Shown: positions 23,130 to 34,303 of the stretch, piece after piece
Position numbering within the stretch: position 1 is the stretch's first letter
Layout of the letters: every line of letters starts with the position of its first letter
DNA from: Arachidicoccus sp.
GTDB taxonomy: Bacteria; Bacteroidota; Bacteroidia; Chitinophagales; Chitinophagaceae
Assembly: GCA_028283605.1 (NCBI GenBank)
Contig: JAPWKH010000016.1
Location: 21,469-85,468 of the forward strand
Direction: 5' to 3'
Length of the DNA stretch: 64,000 nt
Made by a program: the position numbers and the translations under genes
The notes under the pieces: generated by a model
Seen by the model: only the letters and a program-made list of their open reading frames with translations
What the model was told of the DNA's origin: nothing
The model's database searches: none

Positions 23130-24656
23130 ATGTCGTCAAAAAAAGCAATGCTTATCATCATGGACGGTTGGGGTTTGGGAAAAAATAAGGAAACCGATGC
23201 CATTCAAAATGCTGATACGCCATTTGTCGATTCGTTGTATAAAAAATACCCCAATTCCACATTGGTTACTTGCGGCGAATCTGTAGGATTACCTGACGGG
23301 CAAATGGGCAACAGTGAGGTCGGGCACTTAAATCTGGGCGCGGGAAGAATTGTTTACCAGGAATTGCAAAGAATCAATGTAGCCATTCGTGAAAATACTT
23401 TTCATAATAATCCTGTTTTACTCGAATCGATAAACACAGCAAAAGAGAATAATAAACCATTGCATTTGCTCGGTTTGGTAAGCAACGGCGGTGTTCACAG
23501 CCATATCAACCATTTGAAAGCGATTATCGATGTATGTAAGGAGCAGGGATTATCAAACGTATTTATTCATGCTTTTACAGATGGCCGCGATTGTGATCCG
23601 CACAGCGGCAAAGGTTTTATAGAAGAATTGCTGAACCATTTGAAAGAAACAGGCATTGGGCAAATAGCAACTATTACCGGGCGTTATTACGCAATGGACA
23701 GAGATAAGCGTTGGGAACGCGTAAAATTAGCGTACGATGCTTTGGTAAACGGTCTCGGCGAAGAGTCGGATGATCTGCTTGCATCCATTGAAAAATCTTA
23801 TGCCGAAGAAGTAACTGATGAATTCATTAAACCCATTGTAAATGCGTCTTTGAAAAATAATGCCGGCAGTAAAATCAAAGATGGCGATGTTGCAATTTGT
23901 TTCAATTTCCGTACAGATCGTTGCCGCGAAATTACACAAGTGCTTACACAAATTGATGTGCCGGAATTCGGTATGCATAAATTCAACTTGCATTATACCA
24001 CAATGACGGAATATGATGCAACTTATAAAAACGTTCATGTAATTTTTGAAAATGATAATCTTACCAAGACTTTAGGCGAAGTTTTGGAAGCCAATCATAA
24101 AAAGCAAATCCGTATTGCAGAAACGGAAAAATATCCGCACGTAACTTTCTTTTTCAGCGGCGGAAGAGAAAAAGAATTTGAAGGAGAAAAAAGAATTATG
24201 GCTCCTTCGCCAAAAGTGGCAACGTATGATTTACAGCCGGAAATGAGCGCTTATGAACTGACCGAAAAAATTATTCCCGAGATAGAAAATGAAACGGCTG
24301 ATTTTATTTGCTTAAACTTTGCCAATACAGATATGGTAGGGCACACAGGTGTTTTCAGCGCAGTGATAAAAGCAGCGGAAACAGTAGATAAATGCGTGGA
24401 AGAAATTGTAACCGAAGCATTGAAGCACGATTATACTATCTTCCTTACCGCCGACCACGGCAATGCCGATAATATGGTAAATGAAGACGGAAGCCCGAAT
24501 ACACAACACTCTCTTAACTTAGTGCCGTATTTTATCATCAGCAACGATTTTAAAGGCGAGGTTAAAGCAGGTAAGCTCGGCGATGTAGCTCCCACAATTC
24601 TGAAAATTTTAGGGCTTGATATTCCAAAAGAAATGACGGGTAGTATACTGATATAA
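23130..24656 (+). CDS. gpmI: 2,3-bisphosphoglycerate-independent phosphoglycerate mutase
   Basis: A 508-residue cytoplasmic glycolytic enzyme interconverting 3- and 2-phosphoglycerate, with two Mn ions. It begins MLIIMDGWGLG with the metal aspartate; the phosphorylated serine is in GNSEVGHLNLGAGR (about 60). It has TDGRDCDPHSG, FNFRTDRCRE, and the second metal set NTDMVGHTG and LTADHGNADNM near 395-445. Length is normal (about 510). A near-consensus -7 box TAACTTTA lies at 23085-23092, and a strong hairpin terminator follows at 24673-24718. Monocistronic. Confidence 0.96.
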   Translation: MSSKKAMLIIMDGWGLGKNKETDAIQNADTPFVDSLYKKYPNSTLVTCGESVGLPDGQMGNSEVGHLNLGAGRIVYQELQRINVAIRENTFHNNPVLLESINTAKENNKPLHLLGLVSNGGVHSHINHLKAIIDVCKEQGLSNVFIHAFTDGRDCDPHSGKGFIEELLNHLKETGIGQIATITGRYYAMDRDKRWERVKLAYDALVNGLGEESDDLLASIEKSYAEEVTDEFIKPIVNASLKNNAGSKIKDGDVAICFNFRTDRCREITQVLTQIDVPEFGMHKFNLHYTTMTEYDATYKNVHVIFENDNLTKTLGEVLEANHKKQIRIAETEKYPHVTFFFSGGREKEFEGEKRIMAPSPKVATYDLQPEMSAYELTEKIIPEIENETADFICLNFANTDMVGHTGVFSAVIKAAETVDKCVEEIVTEALKHDYTIFLTADHGNADNMVNEDGSPNTQHSLNLVPYFIISNDFKGEVKAGKLGDVAPTILKILGLDIPKEMTGSILI

Positions 24657-24672
24657 AAAATGAAATAAATGC

Positions 24673-24718
24673 AAAACGCGTAATGAACAATAATGAAAAT
24701 TGTGCATTACGCGTTTTT
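24673..24718. terminator. Rho-independent terminator after gpmI
   Basis: A 13-bp stem AAAACGCGTAATG (24673-24685) and CATTACGCGTTTT (24705-24717), followed by T-rich sequence. The A tract on the left also lets it work for the convergent SH3-protein gene ending at 24742. Confidence 0.8.
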
Positions 24719-24741
24719 ATTTGCAAGTACGATTACAAGTG

Positions 24742-25164
24742 CTATTGCGGAGTAAGGTATTGCGCATAGCTGTATCCTTCAGCTCCGTCCTCTGTACGAA
24801 CGAGCCACCATTGGTCATTAGCTTTGCCTACCAAAGTAATGATAGAATCCTTTGCAGCCTTGCCAACAATTGGCTGGTCTGTCCCCGGTCCTTTGCGAAT
24901 ATTTAAAGCAGTTTCGTGCGTTGTAACTTTCACTTTAGCGCCGGCAACAGCAGTAGAAACATCGATGTCCAATACTACATCGCCGGTTAAGAAATTAGGA
25001 TCAATTTTCCCATAAGTATCCCATAATTTATTTTTTACATCGGCATTTGGAGCAGTGCCTGAAATATGTAAAACGCCATCTGTTTCCGCTGTTTGTAAAT
25101 CGGTAATTCCCGATGCGTTTGCCGCATCAAGAAGTTCTTTATATTTATCTGTAAGAGCTGACAT
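24742..25164 (-). CDS. SH3-domain protein with BON-like N-terminal region
   Basis: A 140-residue protein. Residues 1-70 (TAETDGVLHISGTAPNADVK, LWDTYGKIDPNFLTGDVVLD) resemble a BON-type fold. Residues 78-138 form a bacterial SH3b domain (THETALNIRKGPGTDQPIVG, WWLVRTEDGAEGYSYAQYL). No signal peptide is seen, so the location is unclear even though SH3b domains usually bind cell-wall peptides. It is 25 bp downstream of the BON lipoprotein gene; the two are likely an operon acting in the envelope. Confidence 0.78.
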   Translation of the reverse strand: MSALTDKYKELLDAANASGITDLQTAETDGVLHISGTAPNADVKNKLWDTYGKIDPNFLTGDVVLDIDVSTAVAGAKVKVTTHETALNIRKGPGTDQPIVGKAAKDSIITLVGKANDQWWLVRTEDGAEGYSYAQYLTPQ

Positions 25165-25189
25165 TCTTGATTGTTTTATTATTTAAAAA

Positions 25190-25687
25190 TTATTTTACTT
25201 TAACGGCAGATAAGTTTGTTTTCTTGGGATGCAATGCATCAAGCGCTTGCTTTAATGTAAGAATACGACTTTTTTCTACTTCCCCTGTTACCGTAATTAC
25301 GCCGCCGCTTACTGTGGCACTGATACCTGGAAAATCTTTAGTTGCGTCTTTTACTGCTGCCGTCAATGAATCATCAGGAGATAATGCTAAAGTAGGTGCA
25401 GGAGGGGGCGGAGCTACCGAGATATTATCCGTAAGGCTTTTTATGCCTTTATCTTTTAAGCCGTTTACTGCGGTTTCAATATTGGCTTTGTCATCGGCGC
25501 TGCTTACACTTCCGCTTAATGTAACGATGCCGTCTTTTACTTCTGCCGAAATGCCGGTATAGTTGGCTATAGCGGTTTGTACAGTAGTTTGAATTTCTGC
25601 ATCAGTCGGCTTGTGTTTACAAGCTGAGAGAGAAAAAATACCAAGCCCGGAAATGAATAATGCAGGCATTAACTTTTTTGCAATCAT
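25190..25687 (-). CDS. BON-domain lipoprotein
   Basis: A 165-residue protein with a lipoprotein signal (LSACK, lipidated cysteine near residue 23). It carries two BON domains, about 30-92 (VQTAIANYTGISAEVKDGIV) and 103-163 (VKDATKDFPGISATVSGGVI), joined by a short APPPPAPT linker. BON domains, as in OsmY, bind phospholipid surfaces and protect the envelope under stress. The position next to an SH3b/BON-like gene supports an envelope role. Confidence 0.85.
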   Translation of the reverse strand: MIAKKLMPALFISGLGIFSLSACKHKPTDAEIQTTVQTAIANYTGISAEVKDGIVTLSGSVSSADDKANIETAVNGLKDKGIKSLTDNISVAPPPPAPTLALSPDDSLTAAVKDATKDFPGISATVSGGVITVTGEVEKSRILTLKQALDALHPKKTNLSAVKVK

Positions 25688-25769
25688 TTTAATTTGTTTT
25701 AAGATTTGAATTAATGATACTAAGATATAGGATAAATGATTATCCTTTTAATAAAATTATAAAAAATCT

Positions 25770-26969
25770 TTATTTCAAAATATTATGCCCCAATTTATCG
25801 CGTTTTGTTGTAAGATATTTTTCATTATGGATATTTGGAACAGATTCGATCGGGACTACTTCAACAATTTCAATTCCATAACCATTAAGCCCTGCACGTT
25901 TACGAGGATTATTGCTCATTAATTTAAGCCTTGTTGCTCCTAAATATTTCAATATTTGAGCGCCTACGCCATAATCCCTCTGATCTGCTTCAAATCCTAA
26001 TTGTAAATTGGCTTCTACGGTATCCAAACCTTCTTCCTGTAATTTATATGCTTTTAATTTATTAATTAATCCAATGCCTCGCCCTTCCTGATTCATATAT
26101 AAAACAATTCCTTTGCCTTCCTTTTCCACCATTTGCATAGCGGCGTGTAATTGTTCTCCGCAATCGCAACGCATGCTGCCCAAAATATCTCCCGTGAGGC
26201 AGCTTGAATGCACTCTCGTAAGCACCGGTTCGCCTTCTTTCCAACTGCCTTTTATTAGTGCAAGATGCTCAGCATTATTTTCTTTTTCCTTAAAAGCTAC
26301 GAGTTTAAAATGACCATATTTTGTAGGCATATCAACACGAACAATTTCCTGAATCAATGAATCCGTTTTCATGCGGAATTCAATCAAATCTTTAATGGTA
26401 ATAATTTTTAAACCGTATTGTTCTGCAAGTTTTTCGAGTTGGGGCAAACGTGCCATTGTGCCGTCATCGTTCATTATTTCTACCAATACGCCAACAGGAG
26501 CGAAGCCTGCAAGCCTTGCTAAATCTACTGCGGCTTCTGTATGTCCGGCTCTTCTCAGTACGCCTCCATCTTTTGCGCGTAAGGGAAATATATGTCCGGG
26601 CCGCCCGAAATCAGAAGGTTTGGTATCAGTATCTGTAAGTGCGAGAATTGTTTTTGCTCTGTCGTGTGCGCTGATACCTGTTGTGCAGCCATTGCCCAAT
26701 AAGTCAACGCTTACGGTAAACTGCGTTTCATGAAGTGCAGTATTGTTGGTAACCATTGCAGCAAGGTCTAATTTGTCTGCAAGCGATTCGCTTACGGGCG
26801 CACATATCAAACCGCGCCCTACTTTACTCATAAAGTTGATGGTTTCCGGCGTGATGCTTTGCCCGGCAATAATAAAGTCGCCTTCGTTTTCACGGTCTTC
26901 ATCATCTACGACTATGATTAATTTCCCTTGCTTTATATCTTCTATTGCCGATTGTATTGTATTTAGCAT
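25770..26969 (-). CDS. ribBA: Bifunctional DHBP synthase / GTP cyclohydrolase II
   Basis: A 399-residue riboflavin-synthesis enzyme. Residues 1-200 form the RibB domain ([26 protein letters not shown]) making 3,4-dihydroxy-2-butanone 4-phosphate from ribulose 5-phosphate. Residues 208-399 form the RibA domain with zinc cysteines [19 protein letters not shown], then [11 protein letters not shown] and [11 protein letters not shown]. Both active sites look intact. A perfect -7 box TAATTTTG lies 20 bases upstream. No FMN riboswitch is visible in the short leader. Confidence 0.96.
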   Translation of the reverse strand: MLNTIQSAIEDIKQGKLIIVVDDEDRENEGDFIIAGQSITPETINFMSKVGRGLICAPVSESLADKLDLAAMVTNNTALHETQFTVSVDLLGNGCTTGISAHDRAKTILALTDTDTKPSDFGRPGHIFPLRAKDGGVLRRAGHTEAAVDLARLAGFAPVGVLVEIMNDDGTMARLPQLEKLAEQYGLKIITIKDLIEFRMKTDSLIQEIVRVDMPTKYGHFKLVAFKEKENNAEHLALIKGSWKEGEPVLTRVHSSCLTGDILGSMRCDCGEQLHAAMQMVEKEGKGIVLYMNQEGRGIGLINKLKAYKLQEEGLDTVEANLQLGFEADQRDYGVGAQILKYLGATRLKLMSNNPRKRAGLNGYGIEIVEVVPIESVPNIHNEKYLTTKRDKLGHNILK

Positions 26970-26988
26970 ATTGTATATCTTTAACCTG

Positions 26989-26996
26989 CAAAATTA
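26989..26996 (-). promoter_or_regulatory. -7 promoter box (TAATTTTG) of ribBA
   Basis: Exact Bacteroidota -7 consensus on the minus strand, 20 bases before the ribBA ATG. The resulting leader is too short for an FMN riboswitch. Confidence 0.5.
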
Positions 26997-27101
26997 CGAT
27001 ATTAAACAGTTAAGAAATGTATATTGGATGTAATGAGTAAGTAAAATATTCGTGATAAATATTTATTAACAGTAACAGGAAATAAATTCAATCAGTAGTT
27101 T

Positions 27102-28043
27102 TTGAGGCCAGATAAAATTTTAGAGTTTATATTTTTCGGTAATTATTTTTATGCTTTTTGCGCAGCAGCATTATCTGTGGAGGCGTCTTTACAGCAAAAT
27201 GTCCCTTTAAATACGCCTGCGTATTATTGTTTATTAATAAGCGGTACAATTGTATATTACACGTATGCATATTTAGGCCAGATGCGTTTTGGAACTGTAA
27301 AGACAAAGGAAACCATACATCCATATTACAACAAAAGAACGCAATGGTATAAAGATAATTATTCGTTAGTGAGTATAATGCAGCTATTCTTTATACTCAT
27401 TATGATTGTGTCGGCATTATATTTATCCATTATTGAATTTCATGAAATATTTACTTTGCGGTGGGATGAATGGGTTGCACTATTGATTGTTCCTTTGGTG
27501 GCAATATTATATTACGGCAATGATTATTTTTCTTTTATAAAAATAAATATCCGTAAGAGTGGAATCGCAAAGCCTTTCCTGATAGGTTTTGTATGGGCTG
27601 CCGCTGTTTCGGTATATCCGGTAATGTTTTATAAATGGCAAATCAACCGGCATTATCAAATCACATTTTTGTCTATATGGTTTTTTGTAAAAAACTGGAT
27701 GTTTATATCTATGCTTTGTATCATGTTTGATATTAAAGATTACGCCGATGATTCCAACAAAAAATTAAAAACATTTGTTGTGCGTGTGGGCTTGCGAAAA
27801 ACTATTTTTTATATACTTCTGCCTTTAACATTGATAGGCTTGTTGTCCTTATGGGCTTTTGGTAGCATTATGCATTTTTCTTTTGAAAAAATATTGATAA
27901 ATACGATTCCCTTTGTCTGCTTGCTGATAGTAGCCTATTCCATGCAGCGCCGCAGGCCGATTTTATATTATTTGATAATTATAGACGGGCTGATGCTTGT
28001 AAAAGCATTTTGCGGAATTGCAGCAGCAATTATAGTAAAATAA
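27102..28043 (+). CDS. UbiA-like polytopic membrane protein
   Basis: A 313-residue protein with about eight hydrophobic helices. The motif MFDIKDYADDSNKKLKTF (about 205) resembles the second Asp-rich motif of UbiA prenyltransferases (D-x-x-D/E near the membrane face), but the first motif NDxxD is not clear, so substrate and activity are uncertain. The start is a TTG at 27102; no ATG lies nearby in frame. Such UbiA-like proteins without a known product are frequent in Bacteroidota. Confidence 0.6.
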   Translation: MRPDKILEFIFFGNYFYAFCAAALSVEASLQQNVPLNTPAYYCLLISGTIVYYTYAYLGQMRFGTVKTKETIHPYYNKRTQWYKDNYSLVSIMQLFFILIMIVSALYLSIIEFHEIFTLRWDEWVALLIVPLVAILYYGNDYFSFIKINIRKSGIAKPFLIGFVWAAAVSVYPVMFYKWQINRHYQITFLSIWFFVKNWMFISMLCIMFDIKDYADDSNKKLKTFVVRVGLRKTIFYILLPLTLIGLLSLWAFGSIMHFSFEKILINTIPFVCLLIVAYSMQRRRPILYYLIIIDGLMLVKAFCGIAAAIIVK

Positions 28044-28181
28044 AAATTATGCTTCAGCAGGTTGAAGCTATTCCAATTGTAATAATTACTTTGAACGGAT
28101 TGAGATCGTCCATTAATATAATTTTATTATTTTGAATATTGGTATAATTTTAATTTTTTAAATAACAAAAATCAATAAAAT

Positions 28182-28442
28182 ATGTGGGTAAAATTAAAAC
28201 ATCAGCCAATAAAAAAGGGCGATTTATTGATACACGAAATTGATAAAGAAGATTTGTATAATAAAGATATTTTAAGTTCCTTTTTTGTAAAAGAAATAGA
28301 GGGGGAAAATTATCAGTTGGAAAATTTTATTATACAACCGGACTTTAACCTCGATGCCACGCCAAATATTGCTATTCCGATAGATTTTACAATTTCATAC
28401 AAGGAACTTGTAAAAGCAAATTGGCACTTGTGGATCGATTAA
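28182..28442 (+). CDS. Hypothetical protein
   Basis: An 86-residue soluble protein, no signal peptide (MWVKLKHQPIKKGDLLIHEI; ends SYKELVKANWHLWID). It is acidic with alternating beta-like segments. A reading frame with a good ATG and no competing frame supports coding. I do not recognise the family; it stands alone between the UbiA-like and epimerase genes. Confidence 0.55.
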   Translation: MWVKLKHQPIKKGDLLIHEIDKEDLYNKDILSSFFVKEIEGENYQLENFIIQPDFNLDATPNIAIPIDFTISYKELVKANWHLWID

Positions 28443-28529
28443 ATGCTGCATTGATAAAGCATAATTTTAATCTCAATTATGTTCATTTGAAAATGAAAGC
28501 CTTTATTTTGTAGAAATATTCATTCTATC

Positions 28530-29522
28530 TTGCAACCTACACAGAAACAAGAAACTATCATAATCACCGGCGCAAGCGGACTTGTGGGGTCACATATTTT
28601 ACAGGAGTTATACAATTCTCCGGCAAGGATAATAGCGGTATGCAGAAACATTCCGCCTGATGCCGATAAGCGTTTTGAATGGATTGCCGGGGATATTCTC
28701 GATACAAATTTTTTAGAAGAGATATGTGCAAATGCCGATAAAATATATCATTGTGCAGCATTGGTTTCTTACGACCCTAAAAAGAAAAAAGAAATATTTC
28801 AAATCAATGTAGAAGGTACGGCAAATGTTGTAAATGCTGCATTGAATTGTGGCGTACATCGGTTACTATATGTAAGTTCTGTCGCCGCTATCGGCGAGTC
28901 GCAGGACAACAAAATGGCTGATGAAGAAACCGTTTGGAAAGATGTGCATGTTGCTGATTACGGGAAAAGCAAACATTACGCGGAAATGGAAGTGTGGCGC
29001 GGCATTAGCGAAGGATTGGATTCGGTTATTATCAATCCGTCTATTGTTTTGGGCTGCGGAGATTGGGAGAAAGGATCAACGGAAATTTTTAAAAACATCT
29101 ATAAAGGCTTTCCCTGGTACAGCGCAGGGGTCCACGGTTTTGTGGATGTCCGCGACGTTGCCTGCGCCGCCGTTATGCTGATGAATAGTGATATACAAGG
29201 GCAGAGATTTATTATAAACGGAATAAATATTTCTTACAAAGAATTATTTTCAACAATAGCACAATCGTTCGGGATACGGCCGCCGTATAAAAAGGTAACG
29301 CATTTTCTCTCCGGAATAGTTTGGCGGTTGAGCAGCTTAAAAAGTTTTGTAACGGGCAAAAGTTCAATGATTACAAAGCATTCCGCAAGAATAGCAATGC
29401 AAAATATTCAATTCGACAACAGTAAATTATTAAAATTTTTACCCGGTTTTGAATATACCGATTTCAAAACAAGCGTTCAGGAAATTTGCAATTGTCTGAA
29501 AGAAAAGTATAATCTTCTCTAA
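28530..29522 (+). CDS. NAD-dependent epimerase/dehydratase family protein
   Basis: A 330-residue extended short-chain dehydrogenase. The Rossmann dinucleotide motif GASGLVGSHI is at residues 14-23, the catalytic pair in DYGKSKHYAE (YxxxK, near 148) and NPSIVLGCGDW after it. The C-terminal region handles an unknown nucleotide sugar or related substrate. The start is TTG; no in-frame ATG precedes the Rossmann motif. It resembles dihydroflavonol-4-reductase-like members common in Bacteroidota. Confidence 0.85.
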   Translation: MQPTQKQETIIITGASGLVGSHILQELYNSPARIIAVCRNIPPDADKRFEWIAGDILDTNFLEEICANADKIYHCAALVSYDPKKKKEIFQINVEGTANVVNAALNCGVHRLLYVSSVAAIGESQDNKMADEETVWKDVHVADYGKSKHYAEMEVWRGISEGLDSVIINPSIVLGCGDWEKGSTEIFKNIYKGFPWYSAGVHGFVDVRDVACAAVMLMNSDIQGQRFIINGINISYKELFSTIAQSFGIRPPYKKVTHFLSGIVWRLSSLKSFVTGKSSMITKHSARIAMQNIQFDNSKLLKFLPGFEYTDFKTSVQEICNCLKEKYNLL

Positions 29523-29780
29523 TTTTTTTAACTTTTTGTCAGTATTTTTTATTGATTTTATTAGTGTGCTTTTTTATTAAATCGGCATATTTTTGTAATG
29601 TCCTGAAGTGCATATTTGGAAAAATATTTGGTGTTTCAAAATAATTTTCCTAAAATTACATTTGAGTTTTAGCATCTTCCATAGGTTTTCAATCACCTGA
29701 GATGCAGGTTTTAAAATCTTATTGTTCATCTTAAATAAATGGCATCATATCTGTTTATTTAAAAAGTATTTTTTAAAATA

Positions 29781-30638
29781 GTGAAAAAATTTCTCTTTTT
29801 GTGTACGCTTAGCATTGGGCTATGCTCTTTTATTTCGCCGATATCCGGTACTAAAGGATTACCTGTAGATAAAAATTTTCCAAACCTTTTGCCTAATAAA
29901 CCCATTGCTCAGGCAAAGGCTTATAGATATGCAGATTCAATTTACAGTAGAATACATTTATCAACATACGGATTGGAGAAGGAAGTGTTTTTCAGTGCTT
30001 TCAAAGGGTATGAATATCTAAAAAGCAAAGGGATGCTGGAAAAAGATAATTTTTTGACAATTGTTGATTATACGCAAAGCAGCACACGCAAAAGATTATA
30101 TGTAATAGATTTTAATAAAGGCCGTGTTATTTTCAATACTTATGTGTCTCACGGTGCGCGCTCGGGAAAAGAATTTGCTACCAGCTTTTCAAATTCGGAT
30201 GATTCGCACAAAAGTTCTCTCGGATTCATTGTTACCGGCGAGCCATACAGAGGAATAGCAGGATATAGTTTGCATTTAAAAGGAGTGGAGCCGGGTATTA
30301 ACGATCATATATATCGCCGCAGTATTGTAATGCACGGAAGCCGCTATGTAAACGAACAGCGCGCGGAAGAAAATGAAAATGGTGTGGGTAGAAGTTTTGG
30401 TTGCCCTGCTGTTCCTTACGGACAACAATACGATATTATCAATACCATCAAAGGCGGAAGTTGTGTATGCATTTTTGCTGATGATGCACATTACAAAATG
30501 TCTTCCCGCGTTTTGAATGCTGCATTTGAATGGCCGGATTTGAAAACAAAATTACCTGATTTGATGCCGCCTTCACTAACGAATCAATCAACCGCAGAAA
30601 ATCGTTTGTCAATTTCTACAACAGATAAAAAGGGGTAA
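29781..30638 (+). CDS. Murein L,D-transpeptidase catalytic-domain family protein
   Basis: A 285-residue exported protein (signal MKKFLFLCTLSIGLCSFISP, GTG start). The central domain matches the YkuD-like murein L,D-transpeptidase catalytic family: YVIDFNKGRVIFNTYVSHGA, then MHGSRYVN and SFGCPAVP, giving the His and Cys of the active site (near 200 and 219). It may cross-link or modify peptidoglycan in the periplasm. A hairpin terminator follows at 30661-30696. Confidence 0.82.
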   Translation: MKKFLFLCTLSIGLCSFISPISGTKGLPVDKNFPNLLPNKPIAQAKAYRYADSIYSRIHLSTYGLEKEVFFSAFKGYEYLKSKGMLEKDNFLTIVDYTQSSTRKRLYVIDFNKGRVIFNTYVSHGARSGKEFATSFSNSDDSHKSSLGFIVTGEPYRGIAGYSLHLKGVEPGINDHIYRRSIVMHGSRYVNEQRAEENENGVGRSFGCPAVPYGQQYDIINTIKGGSCVCIFADDAHYKMSSRVLNAAFEWPDLKTKLPDLMPPSLTNQSTAENRLSISTTDKKG

Positions 30639-30660
30639 AATTTATATCAAATATTTTACA

Positions 30661-30696
30661 GAAAAATCCGGTTGGCATGTGCTGGCCGGATTTTTC
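30661..30696. terminator. Terminator after the transpeptidase-like gene
   Basis: Stem GAAAAATCCGG (30661-30671) and CCGGATTTTTC (30686-30696), followed by TTTT. It ends the plus-strand gene at 30638. Confidence 0.78.
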
Positions 30697-30789
30697 TTTT
30701 GCAATCATGCAACATTATTTTATCAATTTTTTTCTTCGGATGAAATATATTGCATGCAATTATTTAATTCAGTTTTATAAAACCATTTT

Positions 30790-31173
30790 ATGTCAAAGCA
30801 AATCATCAACACATCAAATGCTCCGGCGCCGGTAGGCCCATACAATCAGGCTATTATTGCAAATGGATTTCTGTTTATAAGCGGACAAATCGCTATTAAT
30901 CCGGAAACAAATCAATTGGAAATTGAATCCTTGGAAAAAGAAACGCATCTCGTTTTCAGTAATCTTAAGAGTATATTGTATGAAGCAGGTTATGCATTCA
31001 GCGATGTTGTAAAAGCAACAGTGTTTTTAAGTGATATGAGTTTGTTTGGTCAGGTAAATGAAATATATGCGCAATATTTTTCTGAAAATCCTCCTGCGCG
31101 TGAATGTGTTGCCGTAAAAACATTGCCAAAAAATGTAAATGTTGAAATTAGTGTAATTGCTTACAAAGCTTAA
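30790..31173 (+). CDS. ridA: RidA-family enamine/imine deaminase
   Basis: A 127-residue trimeric-type protein with the RidA pattern: APAPVGPYNQAIIANGFLFI, GQIAINPETNQL, FSDVVKATVFLSDM and PPARECVAVKTLPKNVNVEI, in which Arg and the C-terminal Glu form the active site. RidA hydrolyses reactive 2-aminoacrylate-type imines made by PLP enzymes. Length equals the family norm. Monocistronic as far as can be seen. Confidence 0.92.
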   Translation: MSKQIINTSNAPAPVGPYNQAIIANGFLFISGQIAINPETNQLEIESLEKETHLVFSNLKSILYEAGYAFSDVVKATVFLSDMSLFGQVNEIYAQYFSENPPARECVAVKTLPKNVNVEISVIAYKA

Positions 31174-31386
31174 TTCCATGTTTCTATGAATTGCTTTATA
31201 GATTTTGTTTAATAAAGAATAAGAATAATCAATATTTTCTATTTAATTAAATGAATAAATTTGTTATGAAGTAAAAATGAAAATGCACCAAGCACATATG
31301 CATTCATTTTCTACAGCCATTCAAATTTTAATATGCATTTGCCACAGATATAAAATACTTATCTGAAAGTTGAATGCTCAACTTAA

Positions 31387-33675
<2,289 letters not shown>

Positions 33676-33696
33676 TTTTAGTTATATTATGTTTGG

Positions 33697-33734
33697 AAAA
33701 AAGGTTATGCGAACTATTTCGTATAACCTTTTTT
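33697..33734. terminator. Terminator after katG
   Basis: Stem AAAAAAGGTTAT (33697-33708) and ATAACCTTTTTT (33723-33734), ending in a T run, 20 bp after the katG stop. Confidence 0.8.
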
Positions 33735-34303
33735 ATCGTAATTATTTTTATGCGAACATTATTTTCTCAATGTGTATTGGGAAGTTGTTTTAATCAAAAA
33801 TTATTATATGTGATATTGCTGCGAAAACTGAAATGACGATAAAGGGCTTCTTGTTTTAGTGAAGGTGTGTGTTATATTGCTTGTTTATAATTTCATTTTT
33901 ATATTGAATGGATTGCTTCGTACCTCACAATAAGGGTGTAATGGATTTAATTTATTCAGGCATTGTATGGCGGAAGATTTTATGAGTTGCGTTGAGTGCG
34001 TGAGGGATAGCAAGGGCGCGACGAAGGAGCGGTGCGGAGTGAAATGGAGCACCGTAGCGAAGCGCAGCCCTGCATAGCCCGACGGCAAGCGACATAGTGC
34101 TGTTATTTTTGTGAGTTTAACAGATAGTCGCTTGGCGGCACGCCCGGTATAAAATAAATTATTTCGTATTGGTTTATGTTAATTCTAAAATTTTTAGTCT
34201 TAAAAAATAATACGGATAAAAAAGATTCGTTATTATTGTTGAGTGAGTTTGCCATGTGTAGTTTTTAATAATTTATTTTCTTTTTGCTCAGTAAAAATAA
34301 TCC
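33735..34303. other. Non-coding interval containing a GC-rich repeat
   Basis: About 570 bp without a convincing gene. The middle (33986-34146) is a GC-rich repeat described separately; the rest is AT-rich with no recognised RNA or promoter. Small frames crossing the repeat are compositional artefacts. Confidence 0.6.
33986..34146. repeat. GC-rich structured repeat, copy 1
   Basis: Shares with 42431-42625 the segments GTGAGGGATAGYAAGGGCGC, GAGTGGTGCGGAGTG-like, GGAGCACCGTAGCG and GCCCTGCATAGCCCGAC, ending in GGCACGCCC. After the common part there is a hairpin whose arms differ between copies but pair in each: here CAAGCGAC (34085-34092) with GTCGCTTG (34127-34134). Function unknown. Confidence 0.65.

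Noticed and set aside
26960..27010. FMN riboswitch upstream of ribBA
   Set aside because: The leader implied by the -7 box is under 20 bases and no conserved RFN blocks are present.
33885..34088. Short minus-strand frame through the GC-rich repeat
   Set aside because: Its residues come from the repeat itself (HFTPHRSFVAPLLSLTHSTQ also appears in frame at 42.5 kb); the repeat is non-coding.
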